Positions 51,587 to 59,713 of a stretch of DNA of 64,000 bases are shown in pieces. Each line of letters opens with the position of its first letter. The stretch's first letter is position 1. Position numbers and translations under genes: made by a program. The stretch lies in contig JAFEKR010000040.1 in NCBI GenBank assembly GCA_019022495.1, forward strand, positions 62,001-126,000, given 5' to 3'. The notes below the pieces were generated by a model. It was not told where the DNA came from and made no database searches. It worked only from the letters and a program-made list of their open reading frames with translations. The stretch is from Epichloe hybrida (lineage: Eukaryota > Ascomycota > Sordariomycetes > Hypocreales > Clavicipitaceae).

Positions 51587-51665
51587 ACCCGAACTTTGTG
51601 CGCTTTCTTGCGTCGATTGAATTCAGCATCGCGTCGCATCGCATGCAGCGTAGCAAAGCGCCAAC

Positions 51666-52575
51666 ATGTCGTACGATCAACTTTCCAATCTCGAGTCCGG
51701 CCGTCAAGGCAACTACAGCGACAATCCCGAGTTCCAAACCCTCCAGTATGATCTCAAGAACAAGCTGCAGAAGCTGCTGGTCAGCAACCGTGACCTCGCA
51801 AAAGGCGTCAACTCCCTGGGAACCAAAAAGGACAATGCCCGCCTGCGAGAGCGAGTGAACAAGGGCATGGAAACAACGCGCGAGCTGTGCAGGGAGATTG
51901 GAGACGGTGTGAAGCGATTACAAACGTGGGAGGACTTGACGGTTTGTTCCCCTTGCCTTGCCCCCCCTCCCCGACAGACACTATGGAGTATGAGAAGAAG
52001 AAACCCAGCAGACTGATCCCTTCCATCTCTCCAAATTCCAGAAGCAACAAAAGTACGAACAGACCAAGGTGTCAGGCGACTTCCAAGCGGCGCTGCAAGA
52101 GTTCCAAGATCTCCAACGACGGGCCCTGGACAAGGAAAAGGCCTCCGTCAGTGCAGCCCGAGCCGCGCACGGAATTGATTCGCACCACCAAGGCAGCGGC
52201 AGCAACATCAACAGCCGGGAACAGCAGCAGCTCCTTCAACAGCAAGAACTGACGCAGCTGGCGCCGCAAGACGAGGTGGATTTCCAGGAAAGCCTCATTA
52301 TCGAGCGGGAGGAAGAAATCCGCAATATAGAGCAGGGCGTTGGTGATTTGAACGTGCTCTTCACCCAGGTTGCGCACATCGTGGCAGAGCAGGATGCCGG
52401 CATCATGACTCTCGCAGACAACGTGGACAGAACACACGAGCACACCATGCAGGCTGATAGGGAGACTCGACAGGCGGCACGGTATCAGAAGGCTGCGCGC
52501 AACAAGAGCTGTTGCCTGCTGCTGATTCTGGGCGTCATTCTGACTATTGTAATTCTGGCCGTCGTTCTGGGGTGA
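51666..52575 (+). CDS. pep12: Qa-SNARE syntaxin, Pep12/syntaxin-7-like
   Basis: t-SNARE of the endosomal/vacuolar system: it pairs with Qb, Qc and R-SNAREs to drive fusion of Golgi- or plasma-membrane-derived vesicles with late endosomes and vacuoles. Two exons, 51,666-51,941 and 52,009-52,575 (intron 67 bp, donor GTTTGT, acceptor CCCAG, phase 0; an alternative CAG three bases later would drop one residue), giving about 280 residues. Seen: N-terminal helical Habc-type region (about 20-115), Gln-rich linker (about 160-175), SNARE motif (about 196-257) with the zero-layer Gln at about 220 (VAEQDAGI), a Cys pair before the membrane (NKSCC), and a C-terminal anchor of about 20 hydrophobic residues ending VVLG. 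The ATG follows a CCAAC context, 80 bp after the end of transposon DNA. Intact. Pep12 subtype is likelier than Vam3 or Tlg2 but is inferred. Confidence 0.9.
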
Positions 52576-52836
52576 TGAAGGAGGCAAATATCAGCACATT
52601 ACTTTGATCAACGCTGTCATAGCTTGTCATTTCTTGGTAGTCCACTTGTTGGAGTTGGCGCGAAAGGGGGTTCCCCCCCCCGTTTTTCTTTACACTATTT
52701 ATATAGCCTCATGATGGTTAATGTATTACAAGAGGGTCGGCATTTCCCTTGAGATCCCGTTCTTCACCCCAATACAAATACAGTATTAGTACATGCCATT
52801 GATAGCGCGCCCTTGTAGTAGCAGCAGCAGGCTTGC

Positions 52837-53862
52837 TCATCCCAATTTCCCTCTCAAGTATGGCAAAGCAGGTGGTATACGCTGGACCATTTTCAGCTTT
52901 GGCGTGCGCTTCGGCACAAGCCTCCGCAGAATAGACTCATTCACGTCGTTGAGAGCAAACGTCGTTGCCCAATACAAGAAAATCGCACTCGGCAGATCCG
53001 CAAAGAGCATCGGAAACAAAGGCATCAGCAGCAGTGCGCGCCCAACACCAGTCTGTATCCTGGCCATGGGCGTCTTGGATGACGTGCCAGACGACCCGTC
53101 GAGACCAAGAAGGGCTCCAAGTTGGTCCTTGGACAACCGGCCCCAGGAGGTTCGCGCCAACAAGGCCGAGCAGGCGAGCGGAAGAGCATGATACGGGTCC
53201 ATGGCCGTCAGGTCGACGAACCAAAGACATCCCCCCTGAGCAAGGTCCGCGTTGAACAAACCACTTGCATCGGACAAGGTCGTCGAAGCCGTGTCCATGC
53301 TTGCCAGACCGATCTGGTGACTGATCCAGCCCGTCGGCGCACCGCATAGCCGTCGCAGCGCCTCGGACACAATCACAAAGGGCACCATGCTCAGAAACGG
53401 GGCGAGCGTTTTCCACCGCTGAACCCCCCACGTCTTGTATATCCTCCTCCGCGACTTCTCCGTCAACCCCGCGACGCGAAGCCTCCAGAGGCGTTCTGCC
53501 TTTCCGACGTCGCCCTCGGTCCCGCGTGGCACCGACGCAGCGTGTCTGGAACTCCAGGCCGATACGAGGGGGTTTAGCTCATTCCTCCGGATGACCAGAC
53601 GGCGCGTGTAATACTGGACGGGGAGCCTGAATGTGAAGTTGACGCCGAGGGCGACAAGCGGTATGGAGAGATACCAGGGGACGCCGGCGCTGTGAATCGC
53701 TGAAATACTGTCTGCTGTGAGGACGACGGCGTCTCCCACGGCGCTGAGATGGAGTCGTCGTTGAGAGGACTGCGACGGCGTGAGGTGACATGGGGATGTT
53801 GTCTGTGTGCGAGCTCTCGCAAGCGACACCATCCGGGATGCGGACCTATGAAGCAGTGGCAT
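52837..53862 (-). CDS. cox18: Mitochondrial inner-membrane insertase COX18 (Oxa1/YidC family)
   Basis: Inserts and exports the C-terminal part of cytochrome oxidase subunit 2 across the mitochondrial inner membrane. Single exon, 341 residues from the ATG at 53,862; the open frame extends further upstream, but only from a GTG, so this is the first ATG. The N-terminus (MPLLHRSASRMVSLARARTQ) is Arg/Ser-rich without acidic residues, a good presequence. Then follow the first membrane span with GVPWYLSIPLVALGVNFTFR, a basic matrix loop with RLWRLRVAGLTEKSRRRIYK, a second span (LAPFLSMVPFVIVSEAL), two later hydrophobic segments (HALPLACSALLA and LLLMPLFPMLFADLPSAIFL), and a basic C-terminus. The GVPW...RLPVQYY pattern favours Cox18 over Oxa1. 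Convergent with the syntaxin gene (261 bp between stops). Intact. Confidence 0.85.
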   Translation of the reverse strand: MPLLHRSASRMVSLARARTQTTSPCHLTPSQSSQRRLHLSAVGDAVVLTADSISAIHSAGVPWYLSIPLVALGVNFTFRLPVQYYTRRLVIRRNELNPLVSAWSSRHAASVPRGTEGDVGKAERLWRLRVAGLTEKSRRRIYKTWGVQRWKTLAPFLSMVPFVIVSEALRRLCGAPTGWISHQIGLASMDTASTTLSDASGLFNADLAQGGCLWFVDLTAMDPYHALPLACSALLARTSWGRLSKDQLGALLGLDGSSGTSSKTPMARIQTGVGRALLLMPLFPMLFADLPSAIFLYWATTFALNDVNESILRRLVPKRTPKLKMVQRIPPALPYLRGKLG

Positions 53863-54253
53863 GGTAGGCCATTGCTTCCAAGGGGCCCAATGATGATGAT
53901 TCTTCTGAGATGGAAGCGAGGTGAAGTTGTCTGGAAATGCCAAGACCCACCTACCCACTTCACCTTCTCGGGTCGGCAGATAATATCCCGGGCAAGCGCT
54001 TCTTGTTACAACGAGCGACTCATCTCCTTGGAGTATTGTTTGTTTGTTTGTGTCGTATTTACTATATCTTTCTCTTGGATAGAATTTGTATATCCATCTA
54101 TTATTTCTGATAGTGTATGTCCAGAGAAGACCGCCTTAATCCTCCACCAGGCTAATGTACCCCTTTTTAGAAATAATATGCTACTCTAACTTGACTATGA
54201 TCATAAACTCATCAGTTACGTCCATCACTTCATTTATCACGCCGCCTATCCTG
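53863..54253. promoter_or_regulatory. Upstream region of cox18 / downstream of acid phosphatase
   Basis: 391 bp between the cox18 start and the phosphatase stop, both on the minus strand. It must hold the phosphatase 3' end and the cox18 promoter. It is AT-richer than the coding DNA, with a GTTTGTTTGTTTG microrepeat near 54,037-54,050. I see no clear regulatory motif, and open frames here are fortuitous. Confidence 0.4.
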
Positions 54254-55681
54254 CTATTTGAGACTCCTTCTCTTGCTCACAGTAGTTCCATTGTTCGAGT
54301 TGGTATAGAACGTAACCGTGTCCGTCGAATTCTGGTATGTGTTGCCGCAGATGTCGGAATAAGCCCCGAACATGTCTCCCCTGATCTGCAGAAACTTTTG
54401 CATGCCGGCAGCGGAGCAGCTCTGGCCCGGGCCGTCGAAACAGCCGGGCAAGGTCTGGGGGCTCCGGTTGAGAAGGACCCGGTAGTACGTGCCCGCGTCG
54501 CCACCGCTGTTACCGTTCTCGTGCCGAGCTGCAACGCCGTAGTTGGAAGAGCAGTTCATGCGCTCAATGGCAATGTTGGTCAGGAAGGGGAGGATGCGAC
54601 TCGAGATCCAGGCACGGTTGTAATTGATCTGATCTAGGGGCATGGTGGCGTTGACATCATTGCCACCGGAGAGCTGGCTGTTGTTGAACAAGCCCATGGC
54701 GACGAGCACAGTCGGGGGCAGCTCGCGATGCGTGAAGGAGATGTACAGATCCTGGGCAGCCGTGTCAGCGGACAGAATGTCGATGGTTGCATTGACCCAA
54801 GGGAATCCCATTGCGCCGGCGGCTGGTTAGCCGTAGCCGGTGTTGTAGTGGTATTGGATGTCCTGGCCGTACTCAAACTGCAGCCACTCGTCGGGGGTGA
54901 AGAGATCAGTCGAGCAGAAGGGCGAGGACCCGCGAATGACGGTGTCGTAGCCGCACAAGGATTGCATGGCTACGACGTCGTGGAGTGTAAAGTTGAAGCT
55001 CGGAACAAGGGCCTTGAGACGGGCGATGATGGGCGAAGCGTATGCCTGGACGTACTGCCTCTGCTGCTTGGATCCCGTGGCGCCAGCATAGGCCTCACAG
55101 CTCTTGTACGGCGTCAGGCTGTCGGCGCCGTCCTGCTTGCCCTCGGAGATCTCGACGACATGGATGGTTTTTTCGTCCATTTCGAGCCCTCGGACGAGAC
55201 TCTTGGCGCTCAGCACGGTGCGCTCAGCCGTCGAGGTCCATACTCTCTGCGGTAGCCTCAGCTTCGGATATCGATACGAGATGGACAGTCCAAGCTGCGC
55301 GGCCTCAACCTTACCCGTCCTGGTCAGGAGCTCCTGCTCTACAAGAGAGGGAGCTTCCCACGTGGCCAGGAAGGAAAGCTGAGGGATCTTGGACCAATCC
55401 ACCGTCGCGTTGGCTATTTTGTGAAGGAAAGGCTCCAGGTACGACTCGTAGTCAAAGTCGTTTGCATTGATTGCCGCGTGTCGCACCAGGTACGCCGCTC
55501 TGGTCACGGAGCAGCCCTGAGGCGGGTTTGGATCGCGCGGAGGATCGGCGGGTTCGAAGTAGGGAGCAATTCCTGCCAAGTGCTCCAGAGGGTTGAAAGA
55601 GTACGAGGAGTACAGCGGCGTCTGGAACTGCATGGCTCCGACGCCAAGAGCAGCAGAGACTGCCAAAGCGGTTGACTTCAT
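54254..55681 (-). pseudogene. Secreted histidine acid phosphatase with in-frame TAA
   Basis: Phosphomonoester/phytate hydrolase of the histidine acid phosphatase family, secreted or wall-bound. One continuous 476-codon frame from the ATG at 55,681 to TAG at 54,254, interrupted only by TAA at codon 285 (54,827-54,829). Seen: signal peptide (MKSTALAVSAALGVGAMQ), nucleophile motif YLVRHAAI with Arg67-His68 (this subfamily has RHAAI rather than RHGxRxP), the segment VWTSTAERTVLSA, and, after the stop, GFPWVNAT and the acid/base region FTHRELPP (His318, Glu320), followed by LFNNS and a Cys-rich tail. Several N-glycosylation sites (NAT, NFT, NCS, NRS, NGT). Homology runs unbroken across the stop, where the family has GxGNP or GxGQP; CAA to TAA is one C-to-T change at CpA, the RIP context. 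I see no plausible intron removing it. If real, the product ends at 284 residues without half of the active site; a sequencing error or readthrough is the alternative. Confidence 0.85.
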
Positions 55682-55797
55682 GATGATTTCCTTCCAGCCA
55701 AAAAAGAGGAAAAAGAGGGGAAAAGGGGAAAAAGGGATGTCGGATGGCACAAGGAATGCCCGTGAAATCTTGCCATGTGTTCTGCCGCGCAGTCGTC

Positions 55798-55805
55798 TTT
55801 ATATA
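55798..55805 (-). promoter_or_regulatory. TATA box of the acid phosphatase gene
   Basis: TATATAAA on the minus strand, about 117-124 bases upstream of the phosphatase ATG. It is followed towards the gene by a strongly pyrimidine-rich stretch on the minus strand (55,690-55,737), an arrangement common in well-expressed fungal promoters. This is pattern only. Confidence 0.5.
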
Positions 55806-56104
55806 CACAAATGTTCAGGTCGTGCGGCGGTCTTCCAAGGAAGACATGGATATAAATGGTTGCACGGCAACATCGCCGATGTGTGGTGATGAACAAAAGC
55901 ATGGTGCTAGCTAAATCATGGTTAGGGCTGTTTGGTCAAGCAAGACGTTGCAGCTTGTACAGTGGGGTGTACGTCATCGAAGTCACCTACAGTGGGTTTT
56001 TGGTACGGAGTAATTACCTGAACCCACTAAAATATAGCGGGGATGCAAAAATCAGGATAATAAAACGCGGCCCTCAACGCCTCTGAACAAGAATCCCAAT
56101 TACA
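55806..56104. other. Intergenic region with a TACGGAGTA motif
   Basis: Distal promoter of the phosphatase and spacer to the argininosuccinate synthase relic. The only feature noted is TACGGAGTA at 56,004-56,012, one of three in 1.2 kb. Open frames here overlap nothing recognisable. Confidence 0.4.
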
Positions 56105-56456
56105 GTTGACCGGAAAGGGCAATGATCAAGAGTGCGCTTTGAGTTGGCCTATTTGACCATCAACCCCGCCATCAAAGTCATCGCCCCATGGCGTGACTAA
56201 CCTGCTCAATGCTCGAGACATCGTCGAGAACAGTTTTATTAGTCTCAAGAGTCGAGGCTGTTATCTCCAACTCTACAAGGGCAACGCGTACGTACTGGGC
56301 CGCACTTCCCAGGAGAAGCTCTACCCCGAAGAAGATGCGTCCATGGAGTCTCTCACCACCTTTGACCCCTCCGAGACTTCTGGCTTCATCACTATCAATG
56401 CTATCCGCCTCAAGAAGTATGGTCTGCAATTGGCCGAGGCTGGCATCGAGCTTTAG
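56105..56456 (+). pseudogene. arg1: Argininosuccinate synthase relic (internally deleted, frameshifted)
   Basis: Argininosuccinate synthase joins citrulline and aspartate in arginine synthesis. Only two blocks of the roughly 415-residue enzyme remain. Block 1 (56,110-56,198) encodes TGKGNDQ, then after an apparent 2-base insertion RFELAYLTINPAIKVIAPWR: the conserved centre of the ATP/citrulline-binding half. Block 2 (about 56,205-56,456) encodes the C-terminus: VENSF, a garbled stretch with further frameshifts, then LYKGNAYVLGRTSQEKLY, the segment with FDPSETSGFITINAIRLKKY, and a natural-looking TAG end. About 200-250 residues between the blocks, and everything before TGKGND, are missing. It cannot be functional; an intact copy elsewhere is expected. 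Composition is normal GC and the substitutions are not RIP-like. An 87-codon frame at 56,193-56,456 is the remnant, not a gene. Confidence 0.88.
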
Positions 56457-57448
56457 ATAACTAGGTCGTAGCTTTCCTAGGGGTGTTTATTGTATTAATT
56501 TGTTTTTAGAGAAAGGAAGGAGGATAAAAAGGACTAAGATAAAGGGTCAGACGGAATAGGAATTAACTTAAATTGAAAAATCGAAAAAAAGGCCGCTTAG
56601 CAGCGGCGGGGTTGATGCGAGCGGCGGCCAAAATGCCGTCGTATCGCTTTCGTTGACGGATCCAGGTCTTTGTCAGGACAGCGCGTCTGCCCTTTTCGCC
56701 CGCCGTGCCATTCCCGCAAATGTAAAACCTAGGACAGATACCGTAGGTTATGCTATCTTTCCTATTAATCGTAGCTTTTATTTACAGGTTACCTGTGCGT
56801 CGGAGGCGCCCTGGGCGCGGGCAGCCCTAGCAGGGGAGGAGGTCAGTGGCTTAGCAGTGGCGGGATTATTAATGCAAGCGGTGGCTAAAATACTATTTAT
56901 TCTACGGAGTAATACGGATTATTTGGCAATCTATTTAGGCCCAGCGGTCGCCGGGCTTCTCTTCTCCTGCTCTGGTCTGCCGTCTTGCCTAGACCATGTT
57001 CATTCCGCTGGGACAAAATTCCGAACCAAGAACCCGGCTCCCGATGACAAAGCATTTGCGCTTACGGACCGTATTATTGGACACTAGTAGGAGCGGACCT
57101 GCGTGGACCTGCGTATCATGTATGTACGGACGTAATCCGTACGGAGTACTCTGTACAATGCTATATGCAAGAAGATTTGAAGAAGCGTGGTCGAGACTTG
57201 TCACCCGCGCCCCACACGTGATAGTTGGAGGTTCCTGCTTCAGCTCCAGCTTCACCTTGCTTTCGCCTTCTTGTTCGTGCATGCTAGCTGCATGTTAGCG
57301 ATGCTCAGCCTGAACACTACTCTGCAGCTGTCATCCTATTCCTGAAGCAAAACCACCTCGCCGCGTTTGCCCCCATCGACCACCGCCGCCGAATTCGCCG
57401 AAGCCAGTTTGAAAAGAAAACTCGTCCCCGCCGAACGCTTCGCCAGCC
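56457..57448. other. Intergenic region upstream of ALG11, with repeated motifs
   Basis: 992 bp between the ASS relic and the ALG11 start. Contains a direct repeat of about 50 bp (56,592-56,645 and 56,847-56,902), TACGGAGTA at 56,903-56,911, the near-palindrome TACGGAGTACTCTGTA at 57,140-57,155, and an 11-bp palindrome CAGGTTACCTG at 56,784-56,794. The repeats suggest an old small transposon fragment at about 56,590-56,920. Several open frames (for example 56,653-57,087) have no recognisable product. The ALG11 promoter must lie in the last few hundred bases. Confidence 0.5.
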
Positions 57449-59357
57449 ATGGCCGAAACCTGCATGACGCCAGCTGGTGGCAAGTCGTTTTCCTTTGGAC
57501 TGGAACCTAGAACGCTCCCCGTCATCGTGCTTCTTCTAGCATCGACGCCGCTTCTCCTCGTCCTTATAGCACCCACTGTCATGAACCGGCTCGGCCGGTT
57601 CCTGGGCTACACCCTGCGCAAGAAGACTGAAGGCCGGCGGGCCCAGCTCATCTCCGTTATGCACGAGGAAGACGAGAAGTACTGGAAGGAGAATACCCGC
57701 CCCAAAACCAGTCCAAGTGCCGGATGGGAAGCCGTGGAGGAGGGAACAGACAAGAAGTCTGGAAGCACGGGTGTACAATCCCAGAAGGACTGGGACGGCA
57801 TAATTGGATTCTTTCACCCGTTTTGGTAAGACCATCATGTTGTTCCTGAGTGGGGAAAGAATGAACTAAGAAGAACGCATCGCAGCAACGCTGGAGGCGG
57901 CGGAGAACGTGTGCTATGGGCCGCGATTCGCGCAACTCAGGATCAATGGCCCAAAGCCAAGTGTGTGGTCTACACTGGCGATCATGAAGCGAACAAGGAG
58001 GCCATTTTGCGTCGTGTCAAAGTGAGTCGAGCCCTGCCCTTTGAAAAATTGTACTTCTCACGAATGTAACAAGAAAAACATGTGCTAACCTCCAGTGCAG
58101 AGTAGGTTTAATATACATCTACACCCCCCGACTGTTCAGTTCCTATATCTTTCGAAGCGTCATTGGGTCCTCGCCTCAAGCTGGCCACATTTTACTTTAC
58201 TTGGGCAATCACTTGGATCCATGATTTTGGCGTGGGATGCCTTTTCTTTACTGGTCCCCGACATCTTCATCGACACAATGGGCTACGCTTTCGCGTTGGG
58301 TCTCTGCAAATTCTTGTTCCGCAAGGTATCTACGGGTGCATACGTGCACTATCCGACCATCTCCACTGATATGCTCGAATCACTGGACCCTGCTTCCTCG
58401 GTGGGATCCCATGGTGTAAATGCCGGTCAAGGCGCGGGAGCCCGTGGTCTCGCGAAGAAGACTTATTGGCAGCTCTTTGCCAAAGTATACTCGTGGGTTG
58501 GGTCATCCATCGATGTGGTCATGACCAACTCGAGCTGGACCCAGGAGCACGTCAAAAGCCTTTGGGGACCCAACAGACTCCAAAAGGACCGCAACAACCC
58601 CATTGCTGTTGTCTACCCCCCGGTGGCGGTGCGTGAGCTTGAACAGGAAGTCGAGGTATCCGAAGCGAGCGAGAAGAAGCGGGAACGGGTCATTATGTAC
58701 ATTGCCCAATTCCGACCCGAGAAAAACCATCAATTGATTCTGCAGGCGTTTTCCAAATTCCTAAGGACTAAGAGCAAGGCTTCGCACAAGGCACGACTTG
58801 TTCTTATCGGTAGCGTCCGAGACGACCAGGACTCGAAGAAGGTGTATCAGCTCAGACTACTCGCCAATGAGCTTGGCATCAAGGACCGGGTACAGTTCCA
58901 CCTCGACGCCTCATGGCCAGAGATTCTCGAGTGGCTCAGGAAGGCATCTGTCGGTGTCAATGGCATGTGGAACGAGCACTTTGGCATTGGCGTAGTTGAA
59001 TACCAAGCCGCAGGGCTCATTTCGGTTGTCCACAACAGTGGTGGCCCGAAGCTTGATATAGTCGTTGAGGTGGATGGAAAGCCGACGGGTACGTAGCTTT
59101 TGCCCATTTTCCCACATCCTTTCACGAGACGGAAAGAAAAAAAGAGGCAACTGAATAGTATACTGACAAGGGTTTACACAGGCTACCACGCCAACGATGA
59201 AGCAGAATTCGCCGAGGGTTTTGAAAAAGCCCTGTCAGACGCTGATCCACTGGCCATGCGCAAGCGCGCTCGACAGTCGGCGACTAGATTTACCGAAGAG
59301 GAATTTGCCAAGAAGTGGGTCGCTGAGACGAGCCGTCTGGTAGCATTGAGACGATAG
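57449..59357 (+). CDS. alg11: ALG11, GDP-Man:dolichol-oligosaccharide alpha-1,2-mannosyltransferase
   Basis: Adds the fourth and fifth mannoses (both alpha-1,2) to the lipid-linked oligosaccharide on the cytosolic face of the ER, an essential step of N-glycosylation. Four exons: 57,449-57,825, 57,886-58,021, 58,101-59,088 and 59,182-59,357. The introns (60, 79 and 93 bp) begin GTAAGA, GTGAGT and GTACGT; the second has a CTAAC branch site. Total 558 residues, normal for fungi. Seen: N-terminal membrane anchor (about 24-45), the family hallmark [15 protein letters not shown] split by intron 1 (about 122-136), the membrane-associated stretch [25 protein letters not shown], the GT4 donor-binding region [12 protein letters not shown], and the EX7E motif EHFGIGVVE (about Glu463 and Glu471), then [11 protein letters not shown]. 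The frame is unbroken across all junctions. Convergent with the transpeptidase gene. Confidence 0.95.
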
Positions 59358-59713
59358 AGAGGGAGGACAGCTTGCATCTGTGTTGATGGAACACACATAT
59401 AGACCTGAAGATACCCCCTTTCCTACTACCTACCTTCTTTGATACTTTGCATCCCATTTTTCGCATTCCTGGTCTCTCGCCTCCGGTCGTCATATAATTG
59501 CAAGCCAAGTATCGGAGGGAGACGACAGAACAATAAATACTCTGGGGCGTGTGGCAACAGGCTCAGCGCAAGTGAGGAGGACTCGCTTGACAGAAGCCAT
59601 GTGTGGACACAGCGCACATGCCGCATTCATAATATCTAAAAGAGCAGCTGCATGCATTCTAAATCTAAATTATATATAATATGCCAATTCACCAAGACCA
59701 CCCTCTCAGCAGG
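59358..59713. terminator. Shared 3' region of two convergent genes
   Basis: 356 bp between the ALG11 stop (+) and the transpeptidase stop (-). It must contain both polyadenylation sites; an AATATAT/TATATATAA stretch near 59,670 is the most likely efficiency element. Nothing else is seen. Confidence 0.4.

Noticed and set aside
51421..51639. 72-codon minus-strand frame across the AT/GC boundary
   Set aside because: Starts opposite the syntaxin upstream region and runs into copia relic DNA; chance frame.
52072..52587. 171-codon open frame antisense to the syntaxin gene
   Set aside because: Mirror of a high-GC coding exon; the plus-strand product has clear SNARE and membrane-anchor features.
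53863..53958. Upstream extension of cox18 to 53,958
   Set aside because: The open frame there begins with GTG; the first ATG is at 53,862 and gives a good presequence.
54781..54900. Intron that would remove the TAA in the phosphatase gene
   Set aside because: A GTACGG...CTAACCAG pair of about 50 bp exists, but its branch-like CTAAC touches the acceptor and the removed part (ending in NTGYG) is conserved in the family.
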